Assembly (NCBI GenBank): GCA_020026115.1
Contig: JAHHQY010000005.1
Span: forward strand, 1-56,051
Direction: 5' to 3'
Source of the DNA: Actinobacillus sp.
GTDB lineage: Bacteria > Pseudomonadota > Gammaproteobacteria > Enterobacterales > Pasteurellaceae
Length of the DNA stretch: 56,051 bases
Below, piece by piece: positions 25,701 to 33,987 of this stretch. A program made the position numbers and the translations under genes. Below the pieces are notes generated by a model. The model saw only the letters and a program-made list of their open reading frames with translations. It was not told the DNA's origin and searched no databases. The first letter of the stretch is position 1, and each line of letters begins with the position of its first letter.

Positions 25701-26390
25701 ATGACTATTCAAATTAATGATCCAAAAGAAATCGCTCAGTTTATTGATCACACTGCTTTAACTGCAGAAAAAACCGAACAAGACATCATTAAACTTTGTG
25801 ATGAAGCCAAAGCGCACCATTTTTGGTCAGTTTGTATTAACCCTGCCTTCATTCCTCTTGCTAAACAACACCTTGCGGATTCTGACGTGAAAATCTGTAC
25901 TGTAATTGGTTTCCCACTTGGTGCAACTTTAGCGAAAGCGAAAGCTTTTGAAGCGCAAGAAGCGATTAAAGAAGGGGCAGAAGAAGTCGATATGGTTATT
26001 AACGTTGGATTTATTAAATCTAACAAATGGGATGCCGTAAAAGACGATATCAAACAAGTTTTTGACGCATGCCAAGGTAAAACTTTAAAAGTTATCTTAG
26101 AAACTTGCCTTTTAAGCAAAGAAGAAATTGTGAAAGCTTGCGAAATTTGTAAAGAAGTGGGCGTTGCTTTCGTGAAAACCTCTACAGGCTTTAATAAAGG
26201 CGGTGCAACCGTTGAAGATATTACTTTAATGCGTAAAACAGTCGGTCCAGATATGGGCGTTAAAGCATCTGGCGGTATTCGTGATACGGAAACAGCAAAA
26301 GCAATGTTAAGTGCAGGCGCTAACCGTATTGGTGCAAGCGCTGGTATTTCTATTATCGCAGGCAAACCTGCTGCGGGTAACGGCTACTAA
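25701..26390 (+). CDS. deoC: Deoxyribose-phosphate aldolase
   Basis: DeoC splits 2-deoxyribose-5-phosphate into glyceraldehyde-3-phosphate and acetaldehyde in deoxynucleoside catabolism. The 229-residue TIM barrel is of the short DeoC type: FIDHTALT, EVDMVINVG, KVILETCLL, the Schiff-base lysine in FVKTSTGF, and VKASGGIRD. The frame is open from 25653, but AGAAGGA 8 bases before ATG 25701 and the family N-terminus fix this start. It stands alone, without deoA/B/D. Confidence 0.94.
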   Translation: MTIQINDPKEIAQFIDHTALTAEKTEQDIIKLCDEAKAHHFWSVCINPAFIPLAKQHLADSDVKICTVIGFPLGATLAKAKAFEAQEAIKEGAEEVDMVINVGFIKSNKWDAVKDDIKQVFDACQGKTLKVILETCLLSKEEIVKACEICKEVGVAFVKTSTGFNKGGATVEDITLMRKTVGPDMGVKASGGIRDTETAKAMLSAGANRIGASAGISIIAGKPAAGNGY

Positions 26391-26401
26391 TTAAATACCC
26401 A

Positions 26402-26437
26402 CTCGCGCCGAAAAAAATTACCCTTTTTTCGGCGCAA
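26402..26437 (+). repeat. Inverted motif pair after deoC
   Basis: CTCGCGCCGAAAAAA (26402-26416) and TTTTTTCGGCGCAA (26424-26437) form a stem extended by A/T pairs. No T-run follows, so termination would be hairpin-only. Confidence 0.65.
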
Positions 26438-26485
26438 ACCACATTCAAAATTTCCCTTATTTTTTACACTGTCAGGAGATTTCCT

Positions 26486-26764
26486 ATGTTAAAAAATATC
26501 TATTTTGTTTCTCGTGCTTACTGTGGCGATGCGAAAAATTTTCAACTGATTGAACGCTTAACACAACTTTGTCACAAACGCGGTTTAATTGTGGTTCCTA
26601 TTTTAGAAGAAGCTCAGTTAGTCATCGTTTTAGCGGAAAATTTAGAGCCAAACGAGGCTTACAAGGGCAAGAAGGTTTTTGTTGTCGAGCCAGCTTTGGC
26701 CTTTAATGATCCAGAGGGGACATTAGAAAAAGCCTTAAAAGAAAATAAACCTTACGAAAATTGA
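26486..26764 (+). CDS. Small conserved-looking protein, function unknown
   Basis: I do not recognise this 92-residue protein. It is soluble, with no signal or TM segment, and reads as an alternating alpha/beta fold: NIYFVSRAYCGD, IERLTQLCHKRGLIVVPIL, AQLVIVLAENL, KKVFVVEPAL. The pattern recalls a Rossmann-like or PTS-IIB-like domain. AGGAG precedes the ATG. The next gene starts 21 bp later and has a similar beginning, so the two probably form an operon. Confidence 0.7.
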   Translation: MLKNIYFVSRAYCGDAKNFQLIERLTQLCHKRGLIVVPILEEAQLVIVLAENLEPNEAYKGKKVFVVEPALAFNDPEGTLEKALKENKPYEN

Positions 26765-26785
26765 TAAAATCACTAAGTTGGTCCT

Positions 26786-27232
26786 ATGCTAAACACAAAA
26801 AAAATTCTGCTCTTAACAAATGAGCAAAACTCTGCCTTAATTGAAAAAATCTCCGCCTATATGCAAGCGCAAGGTTGGCAATATCAAATCGCTACCTCTG
26901 CCCAAGATTTTTCCCAACAAGAGATTGCTCAAGCAGATTTTATTTTATTGTTTAGTGATACAAAAAATGCTGATAATCAATCACTTAGCCCAATCAAAGG
27001 CAAAGTGTGTTATCGTCTTGAAAAAAAACAGGAATCTTTGCCCATCGCGGAAATTTTTGACCTTGCCTTTGCTCAAGGGGAAATTTTTACAGGCGGAGCG
27101 ACCACGTCCTTTGCCTGCCCTGAAGAAGATACCCATCTTGGTAAATGTGCCGTTAAAAAAGGCGCACACCGCACGGCAATTATCGTAAGCATTTTGATTT
27201 TATTTGTTTTTTTAATAGGTTATTTTTATTAG
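26786..27232 (+). CDS. Membrane-anchored small protein, function unknown
   Basis: Unrecognised, 148 residues. The N-terminal part (KILLLTNEQNSALIEKISAYMQAQGWQ, ADFILLFSD) resembles a small alpha/beta domain like that of the preceding gene. A Cys-bearing linker (ACPEEDTHLGKCAVKKGAHR) follows, then one C-terminal TM helix (about 128-147, IIVSILILFVFLIGYFY). The layout suggests a tail-anchored cytoplasmic domain. PTS IIB kinship is possible but there is no clear phospho-cysteine loop. Followed by a terminator. Confidence 0.7.
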   Translation: MLNTKKILLLTNEQNSALIEKISAYMQAQGWQYQIATSAQDFSQQEIAQADFILLFSDTKNADNQSLSPIKGKVCYRLEKKQESLPIAEIFDLAFAQGEIFTGGATTSFACPEEDTHLGKCAVKKGAHRTAIIVSILILFVFLIGYFY

Positions 27233-27243
27233 TTCACCTTTAT

Positions 27244-27272
27244 AAAGACCGCATTTTTATGTGGTCTTTTAT
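27244..27272 (+). terminator. Terminator between the unknown pair and sdhE
   Basis: AAAGACCGCAT (27244-27254) pairs with ATGTGGTCTTT with G-T pairing, followed by TTATT. Confidence 0.7.
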
Positions 27273-27293
27273 TCCCGAGCGCAAGGAGTTCAC

Positions 27294-27542
27294 ATGCCTG
27301 AATACAATAAATTTAAAATTGAATGGGATTGCCGTCGTGGCATGTTGGAATTAGATAATGTTATTATGCCGTTCTTTCGTCAATATTTTGATGAGTTAAA
27401 TACTGAGCAAAAAGACACTTTTTTACGCTTACTTGCGTGCAGTGATTTACAACTTTTTTCTTGGTTTTTCAATAACAAAACCGCTGACGATGCGCAATTA
27501 CAACAAATGGTCAAATTAATTCAAGGCAAAATTAACGGGTAA
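27294..27542 (+). CDS. sdhE: FAD assembly factor SdhE
   Basis: SdhE helps covalent flavinylation of succinate dehydrogenase or fumarate reductase. The 82-residue protein has the family RGM-E signature (CRRGMLELDNVI) and the ending typical of the five-helix fold. The frame extends upstream to 27261, but AAGGAG at 27283-27288, 5 bases before ATG 27294, decides the start. It lies directly upstream of the rpoE promoter. Confidence 0.9.
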   Translation: MPEYNKFKIEWDCRRGMLELDNVIMPFFRQYFDELNTEQKDTFLRLLACSDLQLFSWFFNNKTADDAQLQQMVKLIQGKING

Positions 27543-27556
27543 CTTGTTATAAATTT

Positions 27557-27584
27557 TGAACTTTTTGCATGAATAATCGTCTAA
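27557..27584 (+). promoter_or_regulatory. Sigma-E promoter of rpoE (autoregulation)
   Basis: TGAACTT (27557-27563), 16 bp, TCTAA (27580-27584), preceded by G at 27579. This matches the sigma-E consensus GGAACTT-N15-GTCTAA closely, placing a start near 27591. Sigma-E loci are classically autoactivated, so the match is functionally plausible. Confidence 0.8.
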
Positions 27585-27638
27585 CACCGCAAGCACTGGC
27601 CTTTTTTCGGTGTCAGATTTGTAAAAATAAGAGGTAAT

Positions 27639-28214
27639 ATGGCTGAAAAGCTAACAGATCAGGCATTAGTAGAAAGGGTACAACTTGGGGATAAAAAGGC
27701 CTTTAATTTACTTGTCGCTCGCTATCAAAATAAAATTGCAGGCTTGCTTACACGCTATATTCATAGCAATGATATAGCTGATGTGGCGCAAGAAACCTTT
27801 ATTAAAGCTTATCGTTCCATACATACATTTCGTGGCGATAGTGCTTTTTATACTTGGCTTTATCGCATTGCAGTGAATACGGCAAAAAATTACTTAACCT
27901 CGCAAAATCGCCGTCCACCGAGTGAAGATATTTTGGCAGAAGATGCTGAAAATCATCAATCTGGTTCTCCACTGCGTGATATGGCAAGTCCCGAAAATGA
28001 AGTGCTGTCTAAAGAATTGAAACACTTAGTTTTTGACACCATTGCAAATATGCAAGATGAGCTAAAAACCGCTATTACTTTGCGAGAATTAGACGGGCTA
28101 AGTTATGAAGAAATTGCGAGTGTAATGAATTGTCCCGTAGGCACTGTTCGTTCCCGTATATTTCGCGCACGAGAAATTATCGAAAATAAAATTTCTCCCT
28201 TACTTCAACGTTAA
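27639..28214 (+). CDS. rpoE: RNA polymerase sigma factor sigma-E
   Basis: This group 4 (ECF) sigma factor of the envelope stress response has 191 residues. Sigma region 2 (residues 10-95, DIADVAQETFIKAYRSIHTFRGDSAFYTWLYRIAVNTAKN) and region 4 (130-185, LDGLSYEEIASVMNCPVGTVRSRIFRARE) are complete. It leads rpoE-rseA with a 24-bp gap. AAGAGG precedes the ATG. Confidence 0.96.
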   Translation: MAEKLTDQALVERVQLGDKKAFNLLVARYQNKIAGLLTRYIHSNDIADVAQETFIKAYRSIHTFRGDSAFYTWLYRIAVNTAKNYLTSQNRRPPSEDILAEDAENHQSGSPLRDMASPENEVLSKELKHLVFDTIANMQDELKTAITLRELDGLSYEEIASVMNCPVGTVRSRIFRAREIIENKISPLLQR

Positions 28215-28238
28215 ATTTCCTTCTATCGGGAGTGAATT

Positions 28239-28802
28239 ATGCAAAAAGTATCGCTTTCAGCCTTTATGGATGGCGAAGAACTTAGCAACCATTTTATGCA
28301 AAAATTGGAACAAGATGAAAATTTGCAAAAAAGTTGGCAAAATTATCATTTAATCCGTTCTGTTATGCGTGAAGAATCAGAGGTATTTTTAGGCGCTGAT
28401 TTTACCCAAAATCTTGCCGATGCCATTGAAAATGAACCGCAAGTGACACTTGTTGAACAACCTCGCATGCAAGAAATGCAAGAAGAAACTCGCCCTTCTT
28501 TCTGGCATAAATTAAAAGGTCATTTTGTGCCACTCGTGCAACTTGGTGTTGCCGCAAGCGTTTGTTTTGTTGCTGTTTTAGGGGTGCAAAATTACAACAA
28601 AAAAGCGGCTGTCAGCGAATTACCTGTGCTACAAACTTTGCCGTTTAATCAATCTGTACAAGATGTAAGCTACACAGTGCCGAATCAAATTGTTGTGACA
28701 CCAGAGCAAGTGCAACAAAAAAATCAACGCATTGGGGATATGATGCAACATTATGAATTACAACGCCGTTTATATTCTGGCGCAGAAAACTTGCAACCCT
28801 AG
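28239..28802 (+). CDS. rseA: Anti-sigma-E factor RseA
   Basis: RseA is a single-pass inner-membrane protein that holds RpoE inactive until DegS/RseP cleavage. The 187-residue protein has a cytoplasmic RpoE-binding domain (LSAFMDGEELSNHFMQKLEQDENLQKSWQNYHLIRSVMRE), a TM helix at about 97-115 (LVQLGVAASVCFVAVLG) and a periplasmic tail. A Gln-rich stretch before the TM and in the tail is typical. A strong terminator follows before rseB. Confidence 0.92.
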   Translation: MQKVSLSAFMDGEELSNHFMQKLEQDENLQKSWQNYHLIRSVMREESEVFLGADFTQNLADAIENEPQVTLVEQPRMQEMQEETRPSFWHKLKGHFVPLVQLGVAASVCFVAVLGVQNYNKKAAVSELPVLQTLPFNQSVQDVSYTVPNQIVVTPEQVQQKNQRIGDMMQHYELQRRLYSGAENLQP

Positions 28803-28817
28803 CCTAAAATCATCAAA

Positions 28818-28848
28818 ATAACGCCACACTTTTGTGTGGTGTTTTTTT
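28818..28848 (+). terminator. Internal terminator between rseA and rseB
   Basis: ACGCCACAC (28821-28829), loop TTTT, GTGTGGTGT (28834-28842), then seven T. This is a textbook rho-independent terminator inside the rpoE locus; rseB expression needs read-through or its own promoter. Confidence 0.88.
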
Positions 28849-28859
28849 AGGAGTAAATT

Positions 28860-29843
28860 ATGTGGAATCTTTCTTGGCAAAAATCATTGCTTTTTTTTCC
28901 TTTGTTGTGGACAACCTTAGCCCACGCAAACGAAACAGCAACGGAAAATAACCCCACGCCTCAAGAATTATTACAACAAATGCAAAAGGCGCAAGATTAT
29001 GAAAATTATCGCATTTCCTTTGTTAACCTTACTGCAGAAGAGGTGGAATCTCTGCGTTATTATCATGCCTTTGCTCAATCCACTGCCTATGCGCAATTAG
29101 CCACCTTAGACGGCCCGCAACAAGAAATCATTCAACGTGGTGATATTATTAGTTATTTTGCTCCGAATGCTCAGCCCTTTTCCTTACCTGGCCTGCATAT
29201 TGTTGATAAATTTCCTAATATTTTACGCGCAGATCTCGCAAAAGTAAGTCAAAATTACGATATTGTGCCAATGGGGTTAAATCGCATTGCAGATCGCCTC
29301 GTGCAAAGTTTTCATATTCTGCCTAAAGATGGCTTACGTTATCAACTCGCAGTTTTTTTAGATATCCAAACTCATTTGCTTTTACGTCGTGATGTTTTAG
29401 ATCGCCAAGGCAATTTATTACAACAATTTCGTGTGGTAAATATTGCGCCCTTCTCGCAAGAGAAAGAGTTTATTCAGGCTTTAACTGAACTCAAATTACC
29501 CCCTTTACTCCCCGATGCGGAACATGAAAAAAACACTCTCGCGCCGAAAAATAATAGCTTCAGCTGGCAACCTGCTTGGTTACCCAAAGGCTTTAAATTA
29601 ATTCATTCTCGCTTGCACGAAAGTCAAGGCAGTGTTGTTGAAAGCCAATTTTATAGCGATGGTTTGTTCTCTTTTACTTTAAATCGCGCACCAAGTATTA
29701 TTCAAAATGCCCCAGAAAAAAGTTGGAATAAAGGGATGCTGACCCTTTATACCCAAACGCGTGGCAACGTGGATTTCACTTGTATCGGCCAAATTCCAAG
29801 CACCACGGCGAAACGCATTATTGAAGAAATTAAAGATCATTAA
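28860..29843 (+). CDS. rseB: Sigma-E regulatory protein RseB
   Basis: This periplasmic protein binds RseA and shields it from DegS, and senses mislocalised lipoprotein or LPS. A signal peptide is visible (SLLFFPLLWTTLAHA); the 327-residue length and the MucB/RseB features (LLQQMQKAQDYENYRISFVNL, FSWQPAWLPKGFKLI, VESQFYSDGLFSFTL) fit. AGGAG lies 6 bases before the ATG. Motif copy at 29537-29551 encodes LAPKN. Confidence 0.9.
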   Translation: MWNLSWQKSLLFFPLLWTTLAHANETATENNPTPQELLQQMQKAQDYENYRISFVNLTAEEVESLRYYHAFAQSTAYAQLATLDGPQQEIIQRGDIISYFAPNAQPFSLPGLHIVDKFPNILRADLAKVSQNYDIVPMGLNRIADRLVQSFHILPKDGLRYQLAVFLDIQTHLLLRRDVLDRQGNLLQQFRVVNIAPFSQEKEFIQALTELKLPPLLPDAEHEKNTLAPKNNSFSWQPAWLPKGFKLIHSRLHESQGSVVESQFYSDGLFSFTLNRAPSIIQNAPEKSWNKGMLTLYTQTRGNVDFTCIGQIPSTTAKRIIEEIKDH

Positions 29844-29856
29844 TTGAGAACTCATC

Positions 29857-30297
29857 ATGTTAAAAGAACAAGGCATTGTTATTGCCTATCATCAAGGTAT
29901 CGCCACAATAAAATGTCAGCGTCAAGGCGGATGTAGCACTTGTACCGCAAAAAACAGTTGCGGTAGTGCCGTATTGGCGGAATTAACTGGGGAAAAAAAT
30001 TTAAAAGGCAGTCACGTTTTCCAAATTCCTTCTTTAATGCCATTACAAATTGGCCAAAGAGTGGAAATTGGCTTGCCGGAAAAAGTTTTCTTATTAACAA
30101 GCGTTTTATTATATGCCGTGCCTTTATGCGCATTGTTAATCAGTACGTTATTAAGCTCATTGCTCTTTCAACAAGAGCTTATTTGTGCCTTATTTATTTT
30201 TCTTTGTACCGGCCTTTCTTTTGGGCTTGTGCGTATTTTAAGTAAAAAAATAGAACGTCACCCAAACTATCAAGCCGTTTTATTACGTATTTTTTAA
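29857..30297 (+). CDS. rseC: SoxR-reducing system / sigma-E locus protein RseC
   Basis: This 146-residue inner-membrane protein of the RseC/MucC family has an N-terminal cysteine cluster (GGCSTCTAKNSCG, likely Fe-S or redox) and two TM helices (about 77-97 and 103-121, LLTSVLLYAVPLCALLIST and ELICALFIFLCTGLSFGL). In E. coli RseC is linked to SoxR reduction and to thiamine and sigma-E functions. 13 bp after rseB, 8 bp before mobB. Confidence 0.88.
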   Translation: MLKEQGIVIAYHQGIATIKCQRQGGCSTCTAKNSCGSAVLAELTGEKNLKGSHVFQIPSLMPLQIGQRVEIGLPEKVFLLTSVLLYAVPLCALLISTLLSSLLFQQELICALFIFLCTGLSFGLVRILSKKIERHPNYQAVLLRIF

Positions 30298-30305
30298 GGA
30301 TTTTT

Positions 30306-30815
30306 ATGCAAACTCTTCCACTTCTTGGTATTACAGGTTACAGCGGTAGCGGAAAAACCACTTTATTAGAAAAATTATTACCTGAATTGCAAAAATTAGG
30401 ATTGCGTGTCGCCGTTATTAAACATAGCCACCACAAAGCACAAATTGATAAACCAGGGAAAGACAGCTGGCGCATGAAAGAAGCGGGCGCAACACAAGTT
30501 GCTTTAGCCAGTGATGAGCGTTGGGCGCTTATGACCGAAACCAAAACGCCCGTTAGTTTGGCTTATCTTGCTTTACAATTTAATCCACAAGAAAGCGATT
30601 TAATTTTAGTGGAAGGCTTTAAACACGAACCTATTCAAAAAATTTTGTTACATCGCCAAGAAATGACGAAACCCTTAGCCGAGCAAGATGAATTTACTTT
30701 AGCTTTAGCCACAAATTATCCTGTGCAAAGCACATTACCTTGTTTGAATATTGACTGTCCTCGCGAAATTGCGCAATTTATTGCCCAATGGCTAGAAACG
30801 AAAAGAGCAAAATAA
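30306..30815 (+). CDS. mobB: Molybdopterin-guanine dinucleotide biosynthesis protein MobB
   Basis: This GTP-binding accessory protein of MGD cofactor synthesis has 169 residues. The P-loop is GYSGSGKTT (residues 8-16), then VIKHSHHKAQIDKPGKDSWRMKEAGA and LILVEGFKHEP. Usually paired with mobA, here it sits in the rpoE cluster. Its stop overlaps the next start as TAATG. Confidence 0.92.
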   Translation: MQTLPLLGITGYSGSGKTTLLEKLLPELQKLGLRVAVIKHSHHKAQIDKPGKDSWRMKEAGATQVALASDERWALMTETKTPVSLAYLALQFNPQESDLILVEGFKHEPIQKILLHRQEMTKPLAEQDEFTLALATNYPVQSTLPCLNIDCPREIAQFIAQWLETKRAK

Positions 30816-32275
30816 TGTTAAGTTGGCTAAGAGAAAAACTAAACTATTTTTCGGCGCGAGAGAATCATCTTACGCCGAATCCTTTTGATTTTTCTCTTTC
30901 CTATGTAGGTTTAGCTTGGATTGCCGCTTTGGCTTTTTTTATGCAAACCTTAGATGCGACGATTTTAAATACCGCCTTGCCGGCTATTTCTAAAAGTTTG
31001 CATGCTTCCCCTTTAAATATGCAATTAGCCATTATTGGCTATGCGCTGAGCGTCGCCCTTTTTATTCCATTAAGTGGTTGGTTGGCGGATAAGTTTGGCA
31101 GTTTACAAGTTTTCCGTGCGAGTGTTTCTGTTTTTGTGCTAGGTTCTATTGGTTGTGCCTGCGCCCATTCCTTAAATATGCTGATTTTATTTCGCATTAT
31201 ACAAGGGTTTGGCGGAGCCTTGATGATGCCTGTGGTACGCCTTACTATGATTCAAGCCGTGCCTAAAAAACAATTGATTTACGCTTGGAATTTATCTGCC
31301 GTCGCAGGTTTACTCGGCCCAATTTTAGGCCCGATTTTGGGTGGTTGGTTAGTCACTTATGCCACTTGGCATTGGATTTTCTTAATCAATATTCCTATTG
31401 GACTTTTGGGTATTTTCGCCTCAAGTCGTTATATGCCAAACTTAATGAGAGAAACGGGAAAACTGGATATTTGGGGCTTTATTTTATTTGCCGGTGGTTT
31501 AGTTGGCGTAACGCTCGGCTTAGATTTAATTGCAGAAAATATGCTTCCTTTCGCTTGGTGTTTTATTCTCTTTTTCGCAGGCTTACTCTTTTTCCTCGCC
31601 TATTATCGCCATGCAAAAAAACATCTCTTCCCGTTGTTATCTTTGCAGGTTTTCCATATTCGCACCTTCCGTTTGGGATTAACGGTGAATTTATTTGTGC
31701 GTTTATGCGCCTCAAGCGTCCCTTTTTTATTGCCTTTAATGTTTCAAGTGGCTTTTGGTTACAGCGCCGATAGCGTAGGTTGGCTGATGGCACCCATTGC
31801 GTTAAGTTCCATTGCTGTAAAAAGCATCGTCACGCCAATTTTACGCCGTTTCGGCTATCGCACGACTCTGATTTATAGCGCTATCGCTATTATGCTCATT
31901 GTGGCTACGATGGGATTTTTAAAAGAAACCACACCAATTTTTTGGATCGTAAGTCTTTTTTGTGCTTATGGTGCTTGTATGTCCATTTTATTTACCGCCA
32001 TTAACACGTTAACTGTGAGCGATTTGGAACAACATTCCGCCAGCACAGGTTCAACGTTACTGAGCGTAACTCAACAAATGGGTATTGGGATTGGGATTGC
32101 TGTCGCTTCTTTAATTTTAGCCAGTTACCGCCATATGCTGATGCCTACTGATTTCGAACTGTCACTTTTACGACAAGCTTTTCATTACACTTTCTTTACG
32201 ACAAGTTTGTTTGGCTTATGTTTACTTTGGGGCGTGTTAAAACTACAAGAAAGTGATGGGAAACACCTAATTTAA
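30815..32275 (+). CDS. mdtD: MFS multidrug transporter, DHA2 (MdtD/EmrB-like) family
   Basis: This 486-residue, 14-TM-type drug/H+ antiporter has TM1 motif LDATILNTALPAIS, motif A GWLADKFG and motif C GPILGPILGGWLV. It most resembles MdtD. The start overlaps the mobB stop (TAATG), implying translational coupling; the frame is open to 30788 but that would overlap mobB by more. A motif copy at 30846-30861 encodes FSARE. Substrate not deducible. Confidence 0.85.
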   Translation: MLSWLREKLNYFSARENHLTPNPFDFSLSYVGLAWIAALAFFMQTLDATILNTALPAISKSLHASPLNMQLAIIGYALSVALFIPLSGWLADKFGSLQVFRASVSVFVLGSIGCACAHSLNMLILFRIIQGFGGALMMPVVRLTMIQAVPKKQLIYAWNLSAVAGLLGPILGPILGGWLVTYATWHWIFLINIPIGLLGIFASSRYMPNLMRETGKLDIWGFILFAGGLVGVTLGLDLIAENMLPFAWCFILFFAGLLFFLAYYRHAKKHLFPLLSLQVFHIRTFRLGLTVNLFVRLCASSVPFLLPLMFQVAFGYSADSVGWLMAPIALSSIAVKSIVTPILRRFGYRTTLIYSAIAIMLIVATMGFLKETTPIFWIVSLFCAYGACMSILFTAINTLTVSDLEQHSASTGSTLLSVTQQMGIGIGIAVASLILASYRHMLMPTDFELSLLRQAFHYTFFTTSLFGLCLLWGVLKLQESDGKHLI

Positions 32276-32327
32276 ACGCTTACCTCTTTTTACCTCTTTC
32301 TACAAAGCAAGAAGTAAGCGTAATTTA
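32271..32327. terminator. Inverted repeat between convergent mdtD and crcB
   Basis: ACGCTTAC (32276-32283) and GTAAGCGT (32314-32321) bracket a 30-base loop carrying a doubled TACCTCTTT. It may terminate both genes, but there is no good T-run. Confidence 0.4.
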
Positions 32328-32334
32328 AAATCTT

Positions 32335-32718
32335 TTAAGCGAAATTTTTCCATAAGGAAAAGCCTAAGGCTGTACAAGCTAAGCCACCTATAAGATGTAA
32401 GGCGATAATTTCAAAGCCCATTAACCATTTTTCACTACTAAAATATTCAAAAACTTCAGCGGAAAAAGAAGAAAAAGTCGTTAAACTTCCTAAAAAACCC
32501 GTCACTAATAAAAGTTTCCATTCAGGTTCAATAGAAGGGAAATGAGCAAAAATGGCTAATAATAAACCAATTAAAAAACAGCCTAAATAATTTGCAATCA
32601 ACGTTCCCAAAGCAAGGCTTGAAACGAGAGGATTTAAAAATAAACTGATTAAATAACGTAATGTTGCCCCGAAGGCCGCACCTAAACTAACTAAACCAAT
32701 GGATTGTAATATCGCCAT
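32335..32718 (-). CDS. crcB: Fluoride ion channel CrcB/FluC
   Basis: This dual-topology fluoride exporter has 127 residues and four TM helices, with the family signatures GAAFGATLRYLIS, GTLIANYLGCFLIGL and TGFLGSLTTFSSFSAEV. I see no fluoride riboswitch in its short leader. It follows the YigL-like gene by 15 bp on the minus strand, so probably the same transcript. Confidence 0.92.
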   Translation of the reverse strand: MAILQSIGLVSLGAAFGATLRYLISLFLNPLVSSLALGTLIANYLGCFLIGLLLAIFAHFPSIEPEWKLLLVTGFLGSLTTFSSFSAEVFEYFSSEKWLMGFEIIALHLIGGLACTALGFSLWKNFA

Positions 32719-32733
32719 ATTTTGTTCCTTAAT

Positions 32734-33537
32734 TTACATTAACTCAGCTAAATAATGGGCGACAGCTTGTTCAGCATTAGTTGCAATTTGCGTTAAAGTT
32801 GGACAAATAGCCACTAAGCGCGGATCGGCATTACCCATAATTAAGCCTGTTTTCACTTCTGTAAGCATTTCCACATCATTTAAACCATCACCAAAAGCAA
32901 GGGCATTTTTCAACGCCTTTTCCCCTACAATTTGCGCTAAAGTATCGGCTTTAGATACGCCTTTATTCATAATTTCCAAGCACCAAGGCGCAGAATAAGT
33001 ATATTTCACTTTATCGCCAAATTGGCTCGCCACGCGCTCTTCGATCGGTTTTAATGCTTCAGCATCATCTGCAAGGAAAAACACTTTTTCCACGCCATGA
33101 AAAGTATGTTGAGCAAAATTTGCTACGCGATAGGTAAAACCTGACATTTTATGAAAATCTGCTACCGACGGCACATCTACGTTAATAAACCAGCCGTTTT
33201 CTTCATAAGTATTAACGCAGACTTTACTTTCATCAAAGGCTAAATTCGTTAAGCCGTATGCCACATCATTAGGCAAAGGATTGGCATAAACCATTTCGCC
33301 AGCACCGTTATGCACTTTCGCGCCATTGGAAGTAATAATAAAAAAATCTTTTAAACCCGTATGTTGAAAAATACCGCGTACATCATCATAAGGGCGTCCT
33401 GTTGCCACTAAAAATTGAACACCTTGCGCCGTTAATTTTTGCAGTGTTTGAATGGTAAATTCACCGAGTTGATGATCGGGCATTAACAACGTGCCGTCTA
33501 AATCTGAAATGACCGTAGAATAAGGAAAAGTTTGCAT
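32734..33537 (-). CDS. yigL: HAD-superfamily phosphatase, Cof/YigL type
   Basis: This 267-residue cytoplasmic phosphatase has HAD motif I ISDLDGTLL, motif II VATGRPYDD, a lysine in KGVSKAD-type context and motif IV FGDGLNDVEML, with a C2-type cap. The pattern ITSNGAKVHN and CLEIMNKGVSKADTL is close to YigL, a pyridoxal/sugar phosphate phosphatase, though substrate is uncertain among Cof proteins. Confidence 0.82.
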   Translation of the reverse strand: MQTFPYSTVISDLDGTLLMPDHQLGEFTIQTLQKLTAQGVQFLVATGRPYDDVRGIFQHTGLKDFFIITSNGAKVHNGAGEMVYANPLPNDVAYGLTNLAFDESKVCVNTYEENGWFINVDVPSVADFHKMSGFTYRVANFAQHTFHGVEKVFFLADDAEALKPIEERVASQFGDKVKYTYSAPWCLEIMNKGVSKADTLAQIVGEKALKNALAFGDGLNDVEMLTEVKTGLIMGNADPRLVAICPTLTQIATNAEQAVAHYLAELM

Positions 33538-33633
33538 AAAAAACCTTAATTAAAAAAAATAAAGTTTATTTTAACCATTTTTAATCGAAATTTATTAGAA
33601 TTTTTGCCCTTTCCCTTGGATTTTTAAAGTTGC

Positions 33634-33666
33634 AAAAAAAAACCCTGCATAAGCAGGGCTTTTTTC
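33634..33666 (-). terminator. Terminator after rpmE
   Basis: Minus-strand GCCCTGC, loop TTAT, GCAGGG followed by nine T (33634-33642). Confidence 0.88.
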
Positions 33667-33676
33667 GACAAAAAAA

Positions 33677-33892
33677 TTATTTTTTTGTACCAAGGATGCT
33701 GAAACGTTTGTTGAAACGTTCAACACGACCACCAGTATCAACAACACGTTGTTTACCAGTGTAGAATGGGTGGCATTTACCACACACGTCTAAGTTTAAA
33801 TCTTTACCCACAGTAGAGCGAGTTTTGATTACGTTACCGCAAGAACAAGTTGCAGTAATTTCTTTATATTCTGGATGAATACCTTGTTTCAT
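33677..33892 (-). CDS. rpmE: 50S ribosomal protein L31
   Basis: The 71-residue ribosomal protein is the zinc-binding (C+) form: CxC at C16/C18 and CxxC at C37/C40 (CSCGNV, DVCGKCHPFYTG). A strong promoter and terminator flank it as a single-gene unit. Confidence 0.95.
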   Translation of the reverse strand: MKQGIHPEYKEITATCSCGNVIKTRSTVGKDLNLDVCGKCHPFYTGKQRVVDTGGRVERFNKRFSILGTKK

Positions 33893-33987
33893 AGAAAACC
33901 TCTAAAGAAGCCACTCCGCTCTCTAAAACTGAATTTAGCACCGAGTGTAGTTAATATTACGCCTTTCGGCAATTTCAAAGACGCTAA

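Noticed and set aside
25748..26365. 205-codon open frame on the minus strand of deoC
   Set aside because: It mirrors deoC codon bias; deoC has all catalytic motifs and a good ribosome site.
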